Part shown: positions 19,253 to 28,554 of the stretch, in pieces | How the letters are laid out: each line of letters begins with the position of its first letter | Position numbering within the stretch: position 1 is the stretch's first letter | Source: Gammaproteobacteria bacterium | Lineage (GTDB): Bacteria; Pseudomonadota; Gammaproteobacteria; Arenicellales; UBA868 | Assembly: GCA_012960345.1 (NCBI GenBank) | Contig: DUBL01000304.1 | Coordinates: forward strand, 1 to 35,053 | Direction of reading: 5' to 3' | Length of the DNA: 35,053 nt | Notes under the pieces: generated by a model | The model's database searches: none | The model's input: only the letters and a program-made list of their open reading frames with translations | What the model was told of the DNA's origin: nothing | Program-made: the position numbers and the translations under genes

Positions 19253-19324
19253 ATCGATTCCAACTCTGCCCCATTAGCGGCAACAATGGCACTATTGCTC
19301 TCCCATTCATCTAATGCTACCCCT

Positions 19325-19708
19325 ATGAGCAACGATCAGGGCGTACGCCTCGACCAATGGCTCGTCGCGGCCCGCTTTTTCAAGACGCGTCATTTGGCCA
19401 ACGAGGCCGCGCGCCGCAATCACGTTAACGTTAATCAGCAACGTGCGAAGCCCGGCAAACGCGTTTTTACAGGGGATCGCGTTTCAATCCGAAAGGGGCC
19501 TTTGACTTACGACATCGAGATTATCGATCTTGCAGAAAAGCGCCTCGCGCCCGCACTCGCCGCTGCACTGTATCAGGAGGATGACGATAGCTGTGAACGA
19601 CGCCGTCTTCGCCAAGCAGAACTCCAACAACAGCGGAATGTGGGCGTCGCGCCTGGCCGGCCTGACAAGCGACAACGGCGTCAACTGACCAAATTTAGAA
19701 ATCTATAG
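19325..19708 (+). CDS. hslR: S4-domain RNA-binding protein, heat shock protein 15 (HslR)
   Basis: VRLDQWLVAARFFKTRHLANEAARRNHVNVNQQRAKPGKRVFTGDRVSIRKG, basic C-terminus PGRPDKRQRRQL. Confidence 0.85.
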   Translation: MSNDQGVRLDQWLVAARFFKTRHLANEAARRNHVNVNQQRAKPGKRVFTGDRVSIRKGPLTYDIEIIDLAEKRLAPALAAALYQEDDDSCERRRLRQAELQQQRNVGVAPGRPDKRQRRQLTKFRNL

Positions 19709-19788
19709 GCTGTGCGTCCAACACGGGCACAACGCCTCGGGATGCGGTCTATCGCGCATGTTATGATCTTCGCTTTCTAGGCTAACAG

Positions 19789-19818
19789 GACACGCTAGTT
19801 TCTTTTTTCTGGCGTGTC
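19789..19818. repeat. long inverted repeat with T-rich loop between hslR and hemJ
   Basis: GACACGCTAG-TTTCTTTTTT-CTGGCGTGTC, 10-bp stem including one T-G pair. Confidence 0.5.
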
Positions 19819-19854
19819 TAGAAACAACACGTCTGATTCGGCGAGGCCGCCGGC

Positions 19855-20274
19855 ATGCTCTGGGTCAAATCTTTTCACCTTATCTTCATGGTGACGTGGT
19901 TCGCGGGGTTGTTCTACCTGCCACGCCTTTTCGTCTACCACGTTATGTCCGATGACGCGGCTAGCCAGGCTCGCTTCAAGATAATGGAAAGAAAACTGTA
20001 CTACGGTATTGCCACGCCGGGGGGGCTTCTCACCGTGGGGTGTGGCTTGTGGTTGTGGCTTGGCTACGGCCTGGGCAGCGGCAGTGGCTGGCTACACGCC
20101 AAGCTTATTCTGGTCGCTGCGCTCATCGGTTATCATCTTTTCTGCGCCCGGCTGGTTTATCTCTTCAACCACGATCGCAATCAACGTAGCCACGTGTTTT
20201 ATCGCTGGTTTAACGAAGTCCCCGTCTTAATCCTGGTAGCGGTCATCGTCCTGGCCGTGGTTAAGCCGCTCTAA
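19855..20274 (+). CDS. hemJ: CopD-like/HemJ protoporphyrinogen IX oxidase
   Basis: MLWVKSFHLIFMVTWFAGLFYLPRLFVYHV, ATPGGLLTVGCGLWLW, WLHAKLILVAALIGYH, FNEVPVLILVAVIVLAVVKP. Confidence 0.9.
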   Translation: MLWVKSFHLIFMVTWFAGLFYLPRLFVYHVMSDDAASQARFKIMERKLYYGIATPGGLLTVGCGLWLWLGYGLGSGSGWLHAKLILVAALIGYHLFCARLVYLFNHDRNQRSHVFYRWFNEVPVLILVAVIVLAVVKPL

Positions 20275-20299
20275 CGCCGCATCGGTGAAATGTGCCAAC

Positions 20300-20797
20300 A
20301 TGTTTGAAGTAGTTCTGTGTCAACCGCAGATTCCCCCAAATACGGGCAACATTATTCGCTTATGCGCGAACGTTGGATGCCGGTTACACCTCATCGCTCC
20401 ACTTGGGTTTGATCTCGATGACCGCAGTTTGCGCCGGGCAGGACTTGACTACCAGGTAATGGCAAGCGTCAGCGTTTACCCCGACTTCGACTCCTTCATC
20501 GAGCAGCATCCGGATGAGCGTCGCTTTACCTACTCCAGTCACCACACCCGCCCTTATCACCAGGCCGAGTTCCAGCCCGGTGACGCACTCATCTTCGGTT
20601 CTGAAACAAATGGCCTGCCCACCGCCGTCTCCAAATACACGCCATCAGAACACCAGTTGTTATTGCCGATGCGCGCGGGCAGCCGCAGCCTTAATCTGTC
20701 CAATGCGGTTGCAATCGCTGTCTACGAAGCTCTTCGACAACGAGATTTCGACGGCCTTGGCGCGCGAACCCTGCATGAGCCTGCCCATGTCCTTTAG
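20300..20797 (+). CDS. trmL: tRNA (cytidine(34)-2'-O)-methyltransferase TrmL (SPOUT)
   Basis: MFEVVLCQPQIPPNTGNIIRLCANVGCRLHLIAPLGF, LIFGSETNGLP, SRSLNLSNAVAIAVYEALRQ. Confidence 0.93.
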   Translation: MFEVVLCQPQIPPNTGNIIRLCANVGCRLHLIAPLGFDLDDRSLRRAGLDYQVMASVSVYPDFDSFIEQHPDERRFTYSSHHTRPYHQAEFQPGDALIFGSETNGLPTAVSKYTPSEHQLLLPMRAGSRSLNLSNAVAIAVYEALRQRDFDGLGARTLHEPAHVL

Positions 20798-21626
20798 CCA
20801 AGACCTAATTGACGTTATTGAAGCCGCTTGCCAAGACAAAAACGTCCCAGCAGTACGCGGGATTCACCTGCCCCCTGCAAGAGCCGATGGCACACCATGC
20901 AAGAAATTTGGCGCTGTTGAGCTCGCTGATGGGAGTTGTGGGTTTTTTTCTACCCACTTTGATAACGCCCTTCCGGCTTTGCGCAGCGCGATTAAATCGA
21001 CCCCTATCCTCAGCCACTGCGCGCTTTCGTTAGCACAAGAATTCGCTAGTAAAAATACGGCGCTATGCGCGCTTGGCCTTGGCGCCAGCAATGCGCTCAG
21101 CCAACACCACTTCGCCACCACCCCACACCAACTCGACCTGGCACCCGACCCCCTGGTTGGACTTCACCCACGTGGTGGCGATCACGTTGGCATGGTTGGC
21201 TTCTTTCGTCCCCTTCTTGACCTGGTGCCCGATGAAGCATCGCTGACCATCATCGAACAAGACGCCAGGTTTCTGGGTGAGGTGGGGCGTTTTACGGTAA
21301 CGCTGGATCTTGCTCAACTCAAGGACTGCAACCCGGTCTTCATCACCGCGCTCACTTTGCTTAACGGCAGCCTGGATGAGGTGCTCAGTCACTGCTCGAC
21401 CTCGGCACGGATTGCCGTCATTGGCCCCACGGCCAGCTGCCTTCCTGAACCCCTCTTTGCGCGCGGTATCGAGGCGGTAGGGAGTGCACGTGTTGTTCGC
21501 CTGACACACTTTCGAGAAAAGTTACTCGCTGGGCAACCGTGGGCCGAAACGGTTGCCAAGTATTGCATTCACCGCGACCAGTACCAGGGTGTTGGGGCGG
21601 GCGGTTCAACAGCTGCAAGACAATGA
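20775..21626 (+). CDS. DUF364-like (putative heavy-metal chelation domain) protein
   Basis: GLGASNALSQHHF, VGMVGFFRPLLDLV, LTIIEQD, VFITALTLLNGSLDEVL, VIGPTASCLPEPLFARGIEAVGSARV; start within ORF 20514-21626, overlapping the trmL 3' end. Confidence 0.75.
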   Translation: MSLPMSFSQDLIDVIEAACQDKNVPAVRGIHLPPARADGTPCKKFGAVELADGSCGFFSTHFDNALPALRSAIKSTPILSHCALSLAQEFASKNTALCALGLGASNALSQHHFATTPHQLDLAPDPLVGLHPRGGDHVGMVGFFRPLLDLVPDEASLTIIEQDARFLGEVGRFTVTLDLAQLKDCNPVFITALTLLNGSLDEVLSHCSTSARIAVIGPTASCLPEPLFARGIEAVGSARVVRLTHFREKLLAGQPWAETVAKYCIHRDQYQGVGAGGSTAARQ

Positions 21627-21818
21627 TCGATTTCTTTAACTCTCTTCGTAACAATCGATGGTTTCAAGCCGTCGTTATCGGCGGTTGCCTCGGGCGGTCG
21701 CACTTATCCACTCAGCGACGCCGCTCTTTTCTTGATTGACCAAGTTGATTATGCGATCACCCTATTTTTCGTGGTTGAGTTATTAGCCCGCTTCATCGGC
21801 GAGCCAAGAAAACGCTAA
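21623..21818 (+). pseudogene. frameshifted, truncated ion-channel (voltage-gated K+ channel-like) remnant
   Basis: Frame 1: MIDFFNSLRNNRWFQAVVIGG; +1 frame: VASGGRTYPLSDAALFLIDQVDYAITLFFVVELLARFIGEPRKR*; resembles the S1-S2 part of the family, with later TMs, pore and filter absent. Confidence 0.6.
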
Positions 21819-21833
21819 CACGGATTAACCGCC

Positions 21834-22334
21834 ATGGCGCCGATCGAACATTTGTCCGAGCCACTTCTCAAGTGCCCCGTTGTCGAGGTTGCCTCGGAGT
21901 GGGTCGACTATAACGGCCACATGAACATGGCATATTACAACGTTGCATTCGATCAATATGGAACCGACCACCTGTTAGACCAATTAGGTCTGGGCCTAGA
22001 CTACGTGCGCCAAACGAACGCATCTACGTTCACGTTGGAACAACACGTTACCTATCTTCGCGAACTCAAGCTCAGTGATCCGATCCTTATCACCTGCCAA
22101 CTGCTCGATTACGACAGCAAGCGGCTGCACTGCTTTCTTAACATGTACCATGCGGATGTGGGTTTTCTTGCCGCAACCAGTGAGCAGTTGCTAATGCACG
22201 TCAACCTTGAAATTCGCCGATCCTCGGTCCTACCGGATGCGGCGATCGACAAACTTGCCGCGATGATGCTGCGTCACCAGGAACTCGCCAAACCACCCGA
22301 AGCGGGCCACGTTATCGGTATCCAGCGTAAGTAA
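21834..22334 (+). CDS. 4HBT-fold acyl-CoA thioesterase family protein
   Basis: EWVDYNGHMNMAYYNVAFDQ hot-dog motif; TFTLEQHVTYLRELKLSDPILITCQLLDYDSKRLHCFLNMYH. Confidence 0.85.
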   Translation: MAPIEHLSEPLLKCPVVEVASEWVDYNGHMNMAYYNVAFDQYGTDHLLDQLGLGLDYVRQTNASTFTLEQHVTYLRELKLSDPILITCQLLDYDSKRLHCFLNMYHADVGFLAATSEQLLMHVNLEIRRSSVLPDAAIDKLAAMMLRHQELAKPPEAGHVIGIQRK

Positions 22335-22362
22335 GCGTGGTGTTGCTCATGCAGCCCGCATG

Positions 22363-23214
22363 TCATCGGAACTTCTGAATGATCCCGTCGAGCTCATCAA
22401 GACTGTGGTATTGAATAATTACGCGGCCCTTGCCTCCGCTATCCTCCAGGACTACCGGCGCTGCCAGCGCTTCAGAAAGCTCTGTCTCCAGTTTGCTGAT
22501 GTCTGCGTCTTTAACCTGCGGCACCCGCTTGCTCTTACGCACGCCTCTCAACAAGTATCTGACCAGCTTTTCGGTCTGGCGCACAGACAATCGTCGTTGT
22601 ATCACCGATGCGGCGGCAGTCTGCTGCTGTTCTCGTGGCAACGCGAGTACGGCCCGCGCATGTCCCATTTCAATACGACCCAGTTCCAGATGTTCTCGAA
22701 CGACTGGAACAAGATTAAGCAGTCGCAATAAGTTTGACACTGCCGCTCGCGACCGCCCCACCTGCTCAGCAACCTGCTGGTGAGTCATGCCGAATTCATC
22801 CAAGAGCCGCCTCAAGCCGGTCGCCTCTTCAATCGGATTGAGTTCTTGGCGTTGGATGTTTTCGATTAGCGCCACCGCCAGCGCGCTCTCATCTGAAACC
22901 TGTCGGATCAACGCGGGGATTTCTGTTAACCCTGCGAGCTTGCTGGCTCGCCAGCGTCGTTCCCCGGCGATCAGCTCGAACCCTCCAGCAACGGTCTCGC
23001 GTACAACAATCGGCTGAATGATGCCCTGGCTGGCAATCGATGCCGCAAGCTCGCGCAAGCTTTCCTCATCGATGCGTACACGCGGTTGGTAACGGCCTTG
23101 CCGAATGCTATCGAGGGGCAGCTGGCGCAACGCTCCGTCCCCCGCGTTGACCGTTTTCTCAACCTCGGTGAGTAGGGCGCCCAGTCCACGACCTAATCTT
23201 GCTTTCTTCGTCAC
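22363..23214 (-). CDS. parB: chromosome partitioning protein ParB
   Basis: RLGRGLGALL, IRQGRYQPRVRIDEESLRELAASIASQGIIQPIVVRE, IAGERRWRASKLAGLTEIPALIR, ALIENIQRQELNPIEEA. Confidence 0.96.
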   Translation of the reverse strand: MTKKARLGRGLGALLTEVEKTVNAGDGALRQLPLDSIRQGRYQPRVRIDEESLRELAASIASQGIIQPIVVRETVAGGFELIAGERRWRASKLAGLTEIPALIRQVSDESALAVALIENIQRQELNPIEEATGLRRLLDEFGMTHQQVAEQVGRSRAAVSNLLRLLNLVPVVREHLELGRIEMGHARAVLALPREQQQTAAASVIQRRLSVRQTEKLVRYLLRGVRKSKRVPQVKDADISKLETELSEALAAPVVLEDSGGKGRVIIQYHSLDELDGIIQKFR

Positions 23215-23221
23215 GGTTCGC

Positions 23222-24016
23222 TCACAGGTTGGTGCGTGTTTTCAGTTCAGTGGTGCCACCGCTCGCCGGTGCTATCATTTCGCCAGCCAACGCTAGGTAT
23301 GCCTCGCTGCCGGCACACTTTGCATCGTAGTCGATCACGGGCATCCCGTAACTGGGTGATTCGGCCAAACGCACGTTTCTTGGCACTACCGTGCGAAACA
23401 GATTGTCCGGAAAGTGCTCGCGCAGTTGGTCCGCCACCTCATTGGCAAGGCGATTGCGGCGATCATACATGGTCCGAAGCAACCCTTCGATTACAAGGCT
23501 GGGATTGTGTGCCTGCCGAACCCGCGCAATAGTCTCAAGCAATCCGGACAAGCCCTCCAAGGCAAAGTACTCGCACTGAACAGGAATCAGAACAGAACTC
23601 GCTGCTATCAACGCATTGATCGTCAACATGTTTAACGCGGGTGGACAATCGATCAAGATATAGTCGTATTGGTCGAGTGTCTTCAGCGCACTGCGTAAAC
23701 GGAAATCCCGGTCTTCCGCCCCAGCGAGCTCGACCTGAAGACCCGCCAGATCGGCCTCCGCTGGCAATACATCGACGCCAAATGCAGTCGTTGCGATCGC
23801 TTCACGAGCCTCGCACAAGCCAAGAAGAACCGAGTAACTGCTGTGCTCAATACCCTCTCGATCAATATTACAACCCGCGCTGGCGTTGGCCTGGGGGTCA
23901 AGATCAACCAGCAGAATGCGTCGGCGCATCCTGGCCAGCGAAGCACTGAGATTGATCGCTGTTGTGGTTTTACCCACACCGCCTTTCTGATTAGCAACGG
24001 CGATCGTTCTGGTCAT
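23222..24016 (-). CDS. parA: chromosome partitioning ATPase ParA (Soj)
   Basis: MTRTIAVANQKGGVGKTTTAINLSASLA deviant Walker A, LLVDLDPQANAS, DYILIDCPPALNMLTINAL. Confidence 0.96.
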   Translation of the reverse strand: MTRTIAVANQKGGVGKTTTAINLSASLARMRRRILLVDLDPQANASAGCNIDREGIEHSSYSVLLGLCEAREAIATTAFGVDVLPAEADLAGLQVELAGAEDRDFRLRSALKTLDQYDYILIDCPPALNMLTINALIAASSVLIPVQCEYFALEGLSGLLETIARVRQAHNPSLVIEGLLRTMYDRRNRLANEVADQLREHFPDNLFRTVVPRNVRLAESPSYGMPVIDYDAKCAGSEAYLALAGEMIAPASGGTTELKTRTNL

Positions 24017-24029
24017 GGTATCACCCACG

Positions 24030-24692
24030 TTAGCCGGCAGCACCGCCGCCCAAGTTACTGAAAACCACTGCGTGGCGGCTAGCATCCAACCCTGGAACCG
24101 CCAGTGGCACCACGGTTGCGCAGTCCCGTACTTCTTTAGGCAAAGCCTTCAACTCTTCAAACGGCTCCTTCCCCTTCATGGCGATCACCGTAGCCCGCGC
24201 GTGCCACAGGTGCCGGGTCGAAGCCACCAACTCAGGAAGGGGCGCGAAGGCGCGCATGACTAGCGTATCAGAAAGCCGTTGCGGCCGGTAATCCTCTACA
24301 CGGCCATTGATCACCGTTATTCCCGTCAATTGCAACCGCCTAATCACGTGCTCAAGGAAACTTACCCTTTTCTGCCTCGCCTCAATCAGGACCCAGCGGT
24401 TATCCGGTCGCGCTATGGCCAGGGGAAAAGCAGGAAACCCTGCCCCGCTACCAATATCCAACATGTGCTGGCCGCGCACTAACGGCAGTATCGTCAGGCT
24501 ATCCAAAAGATGTCGCGTGACTATGTCACCAGCATCACGCGCGGCAGTCAGGTTATGTACCCGCCCCCACTTGAGAAGCAATTCAACGAAATCGAGGCAC
24601 TGGGCTATCGCCACAGCGCTCAGGTCCAACCCCAAACAACCTACACCCTCACGCAACCGAGTCTCGGGCGAATTGGAAGCGCCCTGCATCAA
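24030..24692 (-). CDS. rsmG: 16S rRNA (guanine527-N7)-methyltransferase RsmG (GidB)
   Basis: LLKWGRVHNLTAARDAGDIVTRHLLDSLTILPL, MLDIGSGAGFPAFPLAIARPDNRWVLIEARQKRVSFLEHV. Confidence 0.95.
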   Translation of the reverse strand: MMQGASNSPETRLREGVGCLGLDLSAVAIAQCLDFVELLLKWGRVHNLTAARDAGDIVTRHLLDSLTILPLVRGQHMLDIGSGAGFPAFPLAIARPDNRWVLIEARQKRVSFLEHVIRRLQLTGITVINGRVEDYRPQRLSDTLVMRAFAPLPELVASTRHLWHARATVIAMKGKEPFEELKALPKEVRDCATVVPLAVPGLDASRHAVVFSNLGGGAAG

Positions 24693-24697
24693 TGGAA

Positions 24698-26578
24698 TTA
24701 GGCCGCCGAGAGCACCGCACGCTTATGTAGGTGGACCAACAGCAAGGAAATGGCCGCCGGGGTAATCCCAGAAATACGTGATGCCTGGCCCAGCGACGCC
24801 GGGCGATGACTTACCAGCTTATCTGTGACTTCGCTCGATAGCCCCCGAACCTTCCTATAGTCAAAATCATCCGGTATTGTCATCGTTTCGTGACGGCGGC
24901 GGCGTTCAATCTCATCGTTCTGGCGCTCAATATAAGGGGCATACCGCGCCTCTACTTCGAGTTGCGTAGCAATAGCACGGTCAGTCACTCCATCGGGCCC
25001 GCTGGTAAGCGTAAGCACCTGCTCGTAGGTCATTTCCGGCCGTTTGAGCAAATCAATCGCACGCGTCTTCTCTTTAACTGCTTGTCCAAGCAATGCTTCA
25101 GCAACAGGATCTCCCGGGTTAATCCAGTGTCCACTCAAGCGCCTGCGCTCATCGTCGAGCCGAGTTCGTTTGGTGTTGAAGCGTTGCCAGCGTTCATCGT
25201 CTACCAAACCGAGTTCACGACCCGTTTCCGTCAAACGCAAGTCCGCATTGTCCTCTCGCAACTGAAGCCGGTACTCCGCGCGCGACGTGAACATCCGGTA
25301 CGGCTCGGTCACACCGCGAGTCACCAGGTCGTCGATCATCACGCCAATGTAGGCCTGGTCACGACGTGGAGTCCACGCCGCCAACCCTTTGCTTCGGCGC
25401 CCCGCGTTGAGCCCCGCCACCAATCCCTGGCCGGCCGCCTCTTCATAACCTGTGGTCCCGTTGATCTGACCCGCAAAGAATAGCCCCTCTAGTGCCCGCG
25501 TCTCCAACGACAGCTGAAGGTCTCTTGGGTCGAAATAATCATATTCAATGGCATAACCTGGCCGTGTGATACGCGCGCGTTCAAAACCCCGAATGCTCTG
25601 AACCAGTTTCCATTGCACATCGAAGGGCAGGCTTGTCGAAATCCCATTCGGGTAGATTTCCGGTGTGTCCAGCCCCTCTGGCTCAACGAAGATCTGGTGC
25701 GAAGTCCGTTCTGCAAAACGCACCACCTTGTCTTCCACCGAGGGGCAATAGCGCGGTCCCGTTCCTTCAATGGCGCCACCGTAAATCGGCGAGCGCTCGA
25801 GATTCTCTCGAATGATGTCGTGCGTCATCTCGTTGGTGGCTGTTAGGTAACAACACACCTGTTGCGGATGCATCGAGCGATCACCAAGATAAGAAAAAAC
25901 CGGCCTGGGTTCATCACCAAATTGTTTTTCAAGTTGGTCAAAGTTAATCGTGCGTCCATCCAGCCGCGGCGGCGTTCCGGTCTTCAGCCGTGCCACGCGG
26001 AACGGCAGCGCCCTTAGACGCTCTGCCAGACGATTAGCCGCTGGCTCGCCCGCTCGACCCCCGGCATGGCTCTCAAGGCCCATGTGAATCCGCCCACCGA
26101 GAAACGTCCCCACGGTAAGCACCACGCTTGTCCCACGAACGCGAATGCCGCCGTTTGTCACCACACCCCAGACCGTTTTGTCGCTGATCAAAAGATCGAC
26201 CACGGTCTGTTGTAACAAGGCGAGGTTCTTCTGGTTGTCCAGCTGCGTCCGAATGGCCTGTTTGTATCGTGTGCGATCGGCTTGGGCGCGGGTCGCGCGG
26301 ACAGCCGGGCCCTTGCGTGCGTTAAGCGTGCGAAACTGGATGCCGGCACGGTCGGTAGCCAGCGCCATGGCGCCCCCCAGCGCATCAATTTCTTTGACAA
26401 TGTGTCCCTTGCCAATACCCCCAATGGCCGGGTTGCACGACATTTGCCCGAGTGACTCCACGCTATGGGTGACTAACAATGTGCTGCAGCCCTGGCGTGC
26501 AGAAGCCAACGCGGCCTCCGTTCCGGCATGCCCACCACCGATCACGATCACATCAAAGGATTCCGGGTACTCGATCAT
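24698..26578 (-). CDS. mnmG: tRNA uridine-5-carboxymethylaminomethyl modification enzyme MnmG (GidA)
   Basis: [62 protein letters not shown]; start at ATG 26578. Confidence 0.97.
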   Translation of the reverse strand: MIEYPESFDVIVIGGGHAGTEAALASARQGCSTLLVTHSVESLGQMSCNPAIGGIGKGHIVKEIDALGGAMALATDRAGIQFRTLNARKGPAVRATRAQADRTRYKQAIRTQLDNQKNLALLQQTVVDLLISDKTVWGVVTNGGIRVRGTSVVLTVGTFLGGRIHMGLESHAGGRAGEPAANRLAERLRALPFRVARLKTGTPPRLDGRTINFDQLEKQFGDEPRPVFSYLGDRSMHPQQVCCYLTATNEMTHDIIRENLERSPIYGGAIEGTGPRYCPSVEDKVVRFAERTSHQIFVEPEGLDTPEIYPNGISTSLPFDVQWKLVQSIRGFERARITRPGYAIEYDYFDPRDLQLSLETRALEGLFFAGQINGTTGYEEAAGQGLVAGLNAGRRSKGLAAWTPRRDQAYIGVMIDDLVTRGVTEPYRMFTSRAEYRLQLREDNADLRLTETGRELGLVDDERWQRFNTKRTRLDDERRRLSGHWINPGDPVAEALLGQAVKEKTRAIDLLKRPEMTYEQVLTLTSGPDGVTDRAIATQLEVEARYAPYIERQNDEIERRRRHETMTIPDDFDYRKVRGLSSEVTDKLVSHRPASLGQASRISGITPAAISLLLVHLHKRAVLSAA

Positions 26579-26586
26579 CTTGTTAC

Positions 26587-28554
26587 CTACTGAGAATAGT
26601 AGTCGTACTGACGAAGAATCTGGTGCGTGAACCGCCACGCATCTTTCTGCGACAACTCCGCCTCACGGGGAAACAGAATTTTTGTGTATAGCCGCTTGCC
26701 ATAGACGCTTTTCAGCGCAGTAAGCGAGCGATGCAATTGTTGTTCATTAACATTCCTTGCCTGCGTTTCCCGCGGCTCACGCAGAGAGTATCGAAATATA
26801 CCGCCTTCCTTCCAGTACCCAATGCGCACAACGTACTTGCCTAGAAACGTGCGGGCGGGCCGGACCAAGCGATCGTATTTCACCTGAAGCGCGCTGTGCT
26901 GGCCCTTTAACTCATCCACCAGCGCTCGCTGCTCCGCCTGCAGCGCCGTGATCTCCTTAGCATAACGCGCTTTTAGCGCCGCCAATGCCTGGACCGACAT
27001 CCGCTGTCCGCCCTCCGCCACGTCGAGTTTTTTCGAGTAGCCGGCTATGTCTTCGCGCATCTGCCGCTGGATTCGCTGTGCCTCCAAATAATCGCTGGCC
27101 AAGTGGGCATTCTCGGCCCGCAGCGCCGCTGTCTGCTGCAACAGGCGGGATCGTTTCTTCTCAAGGCGCTCGATGGCGTTTTGTGCCGCTTCGCGCTCGC
27201 CCACTAGAGCCTGTTCTTTCTTGTCGAGTTCCACGACCTGACGCCTTAAGCGGACAATTTCAGCCTCACCGCCTTCCTGTTGCTGTCTTGCCTCGGTTAA
27301 CCGCGCCAACAAATGGTCTTTCTCGCGTTGTAACGTCCTCTCTGTGCGCAACAAACGATCCCTGTCATCCGTCATCGCCTTCAGCGAAGCCGTTAACCCG
27401 TCTTGTACAGCATTGAGCTGCTGGATTCGTGTCTCTAAAGACCGCTTGTCTCCCGCCAGTTCCGTGAGTTCGGTATTGCGCCCACGAAGATCCGTTTGCA
27501 GTTGCTTTCTTTGCGTAATTAAGTGACCGGCCGCCTCTTCTAATTGGCTGCCCTCCTCGCTCAACTGTTTGTTTCGTGCCTCAAGCTCTTTGGCGCTGTG
27601 TTCAAGCGACGTCACTTGCCCTTTAAATGTCTGCCTCTGAAACGCCGTTTCTGCCAGCTGTCGAGCAATTTCGCGCTTCTCTTCGGCTAAAACCTCTAGC
27701 CTCAGGGCGTTAGTTGTCCCCTCTTCGAGCAACCGCGATTTTTCTAGCGAAAGAATATCTCGCTCGCTGGTGCGGCTGCGCAGCGCCACGGTCGCTGCGG
27801 CTTTCTCCTCGCCGAGCACCTGGTGCGCGCCAGAAAGCGTCACTAACTGCTTTTGCCGGGATGCAAGCAATGCCCCCTGTTCCGCCAGCCGCGCCACCAT
27901 GCTTTCTTTTTCTATTCGAAGCGCACTCTGCTTCTTGACTAGCTGTGCCTTGTCTTCTAACAACACATCGCGCTCCCGCGTCACTGTGGTGAGCGTTTTG
28001 CTAAGTACTCTGCGTTCCTTTTCAACGCCAGATTTCTCTTTGTCCAAGCGCGTGACTTCCGTCTCTAGTTCGCCGCGTACTGCCAACAACGCTTGTTGCA
28101 TCTGTTCTAGCGACAGCAGTTCGGCCTGGAGCGCGCCCTCGCGACCCACCAACGTCACGTTATCACGCGCTAACCGATCGCGCGCCTGCTCTAAGGAAGC
28201 AACGCTTTGCACCAAACCGCCGATCTGCTGGTCTCGATCCGCGGTGGCAACCTGTGCAAGTTCTGCACGACGCGTAACCTCTCCCAGTTGCAAACGCAAG
28301 CCAACGACCTCGTCTCCAAGCCCTGCGATGTTCATTTCGAACGCTGTCTTTTCGGCGCTGTCGCGTTCCACGCGTCGCTCCGTTTTGTCCAGCTGGTCAG
28401 TCAAATCAACGTTTCGAATCAGAATAACGACCAATGCCATCAGAAACACCATGACGATCACCATCATAACGTCGGTAAACGAGGGCCACACGCTGTCCTC
28501 GTTGGTAGAGGCGGTCGCTGTTCCTCGCAGGTTGACGAACCCGGGCGCTTTCAT
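26587..28554 (-). CDS. MotB/ExbD/ZorB-like single-TM protein with long coiled coil and uncharacterised C-terminal domain
   Basis: N-terminal [29 protein letters not shown] (TM with Asp28), then about 500 Lys/Glu/Leu/Gln-rich heptad-like residues, then [28 protein letters not shown] ... [18 protein letters not shown] overlap with the upstream gene. Confidence 0.75.
   Translation of the reverse strand: MKAPGFVNLRGTATASTNEDSVWPSFTDVMMVIVMVFLMALVVILIRNVDLTDQLDKTERRVERDSAEKTAFEMNIAGLGDEVVGLRLQLGEVTRRAELAQVATADRDQQIGGLVQSVASLEQARDRLARDNVTLVGREGALQAELLSLEQMQQALLAVRGELETEVTRLDKEKSGVEKERRVLSKTLTTVTRERDVLLEDKAQLVKKQSALRIEKESMVARLAEQGALLASRQKQLVTLSGAHQVLGEEKAAATVALRSRTSERDILSLEKSRLLEEGTTNALRLEVLAEEKREIARQLAETAFQRQTFKGQVTSLEHSAKELEARNKQLSEEGSQLEEAAGHLITQRKQLQTDLRGRNTELTELAGDKRSLETRIQQLNAVQDGLTASLKAMTDDRDRLLRTERTLQREKDHLLARLTEARQQQEGGEAEIVRLRRQVVELDKKEQALVGEREAAQNAIERLEKKRSRLLQQTAALRAENAHLASDYLEAQRIQRQMREDIAGYSKKLDVAEGGQRMSVQALAALKARYAKEITALQAEQRALVDELKGQHSALQVKYDRLVRPARTFLGKYVVRIGYWKEGGIFRYSLREPRETQARNVNEQQLHRSLTALKSVYGKRLYTKILFPREAELSQKDAWRFTHQILRQYDYYSQ

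Noticed and set aside
22363-24016. parS site near parAB
   Set aside because: I inspected the CACGTG cores I could find in the window; none extended convincingly to the TGTTTCACGTGAAACA consensus.
24890-25483. 197-aa plus-strand ORF
   Set aside because: Antisense shadow inside mnmG.
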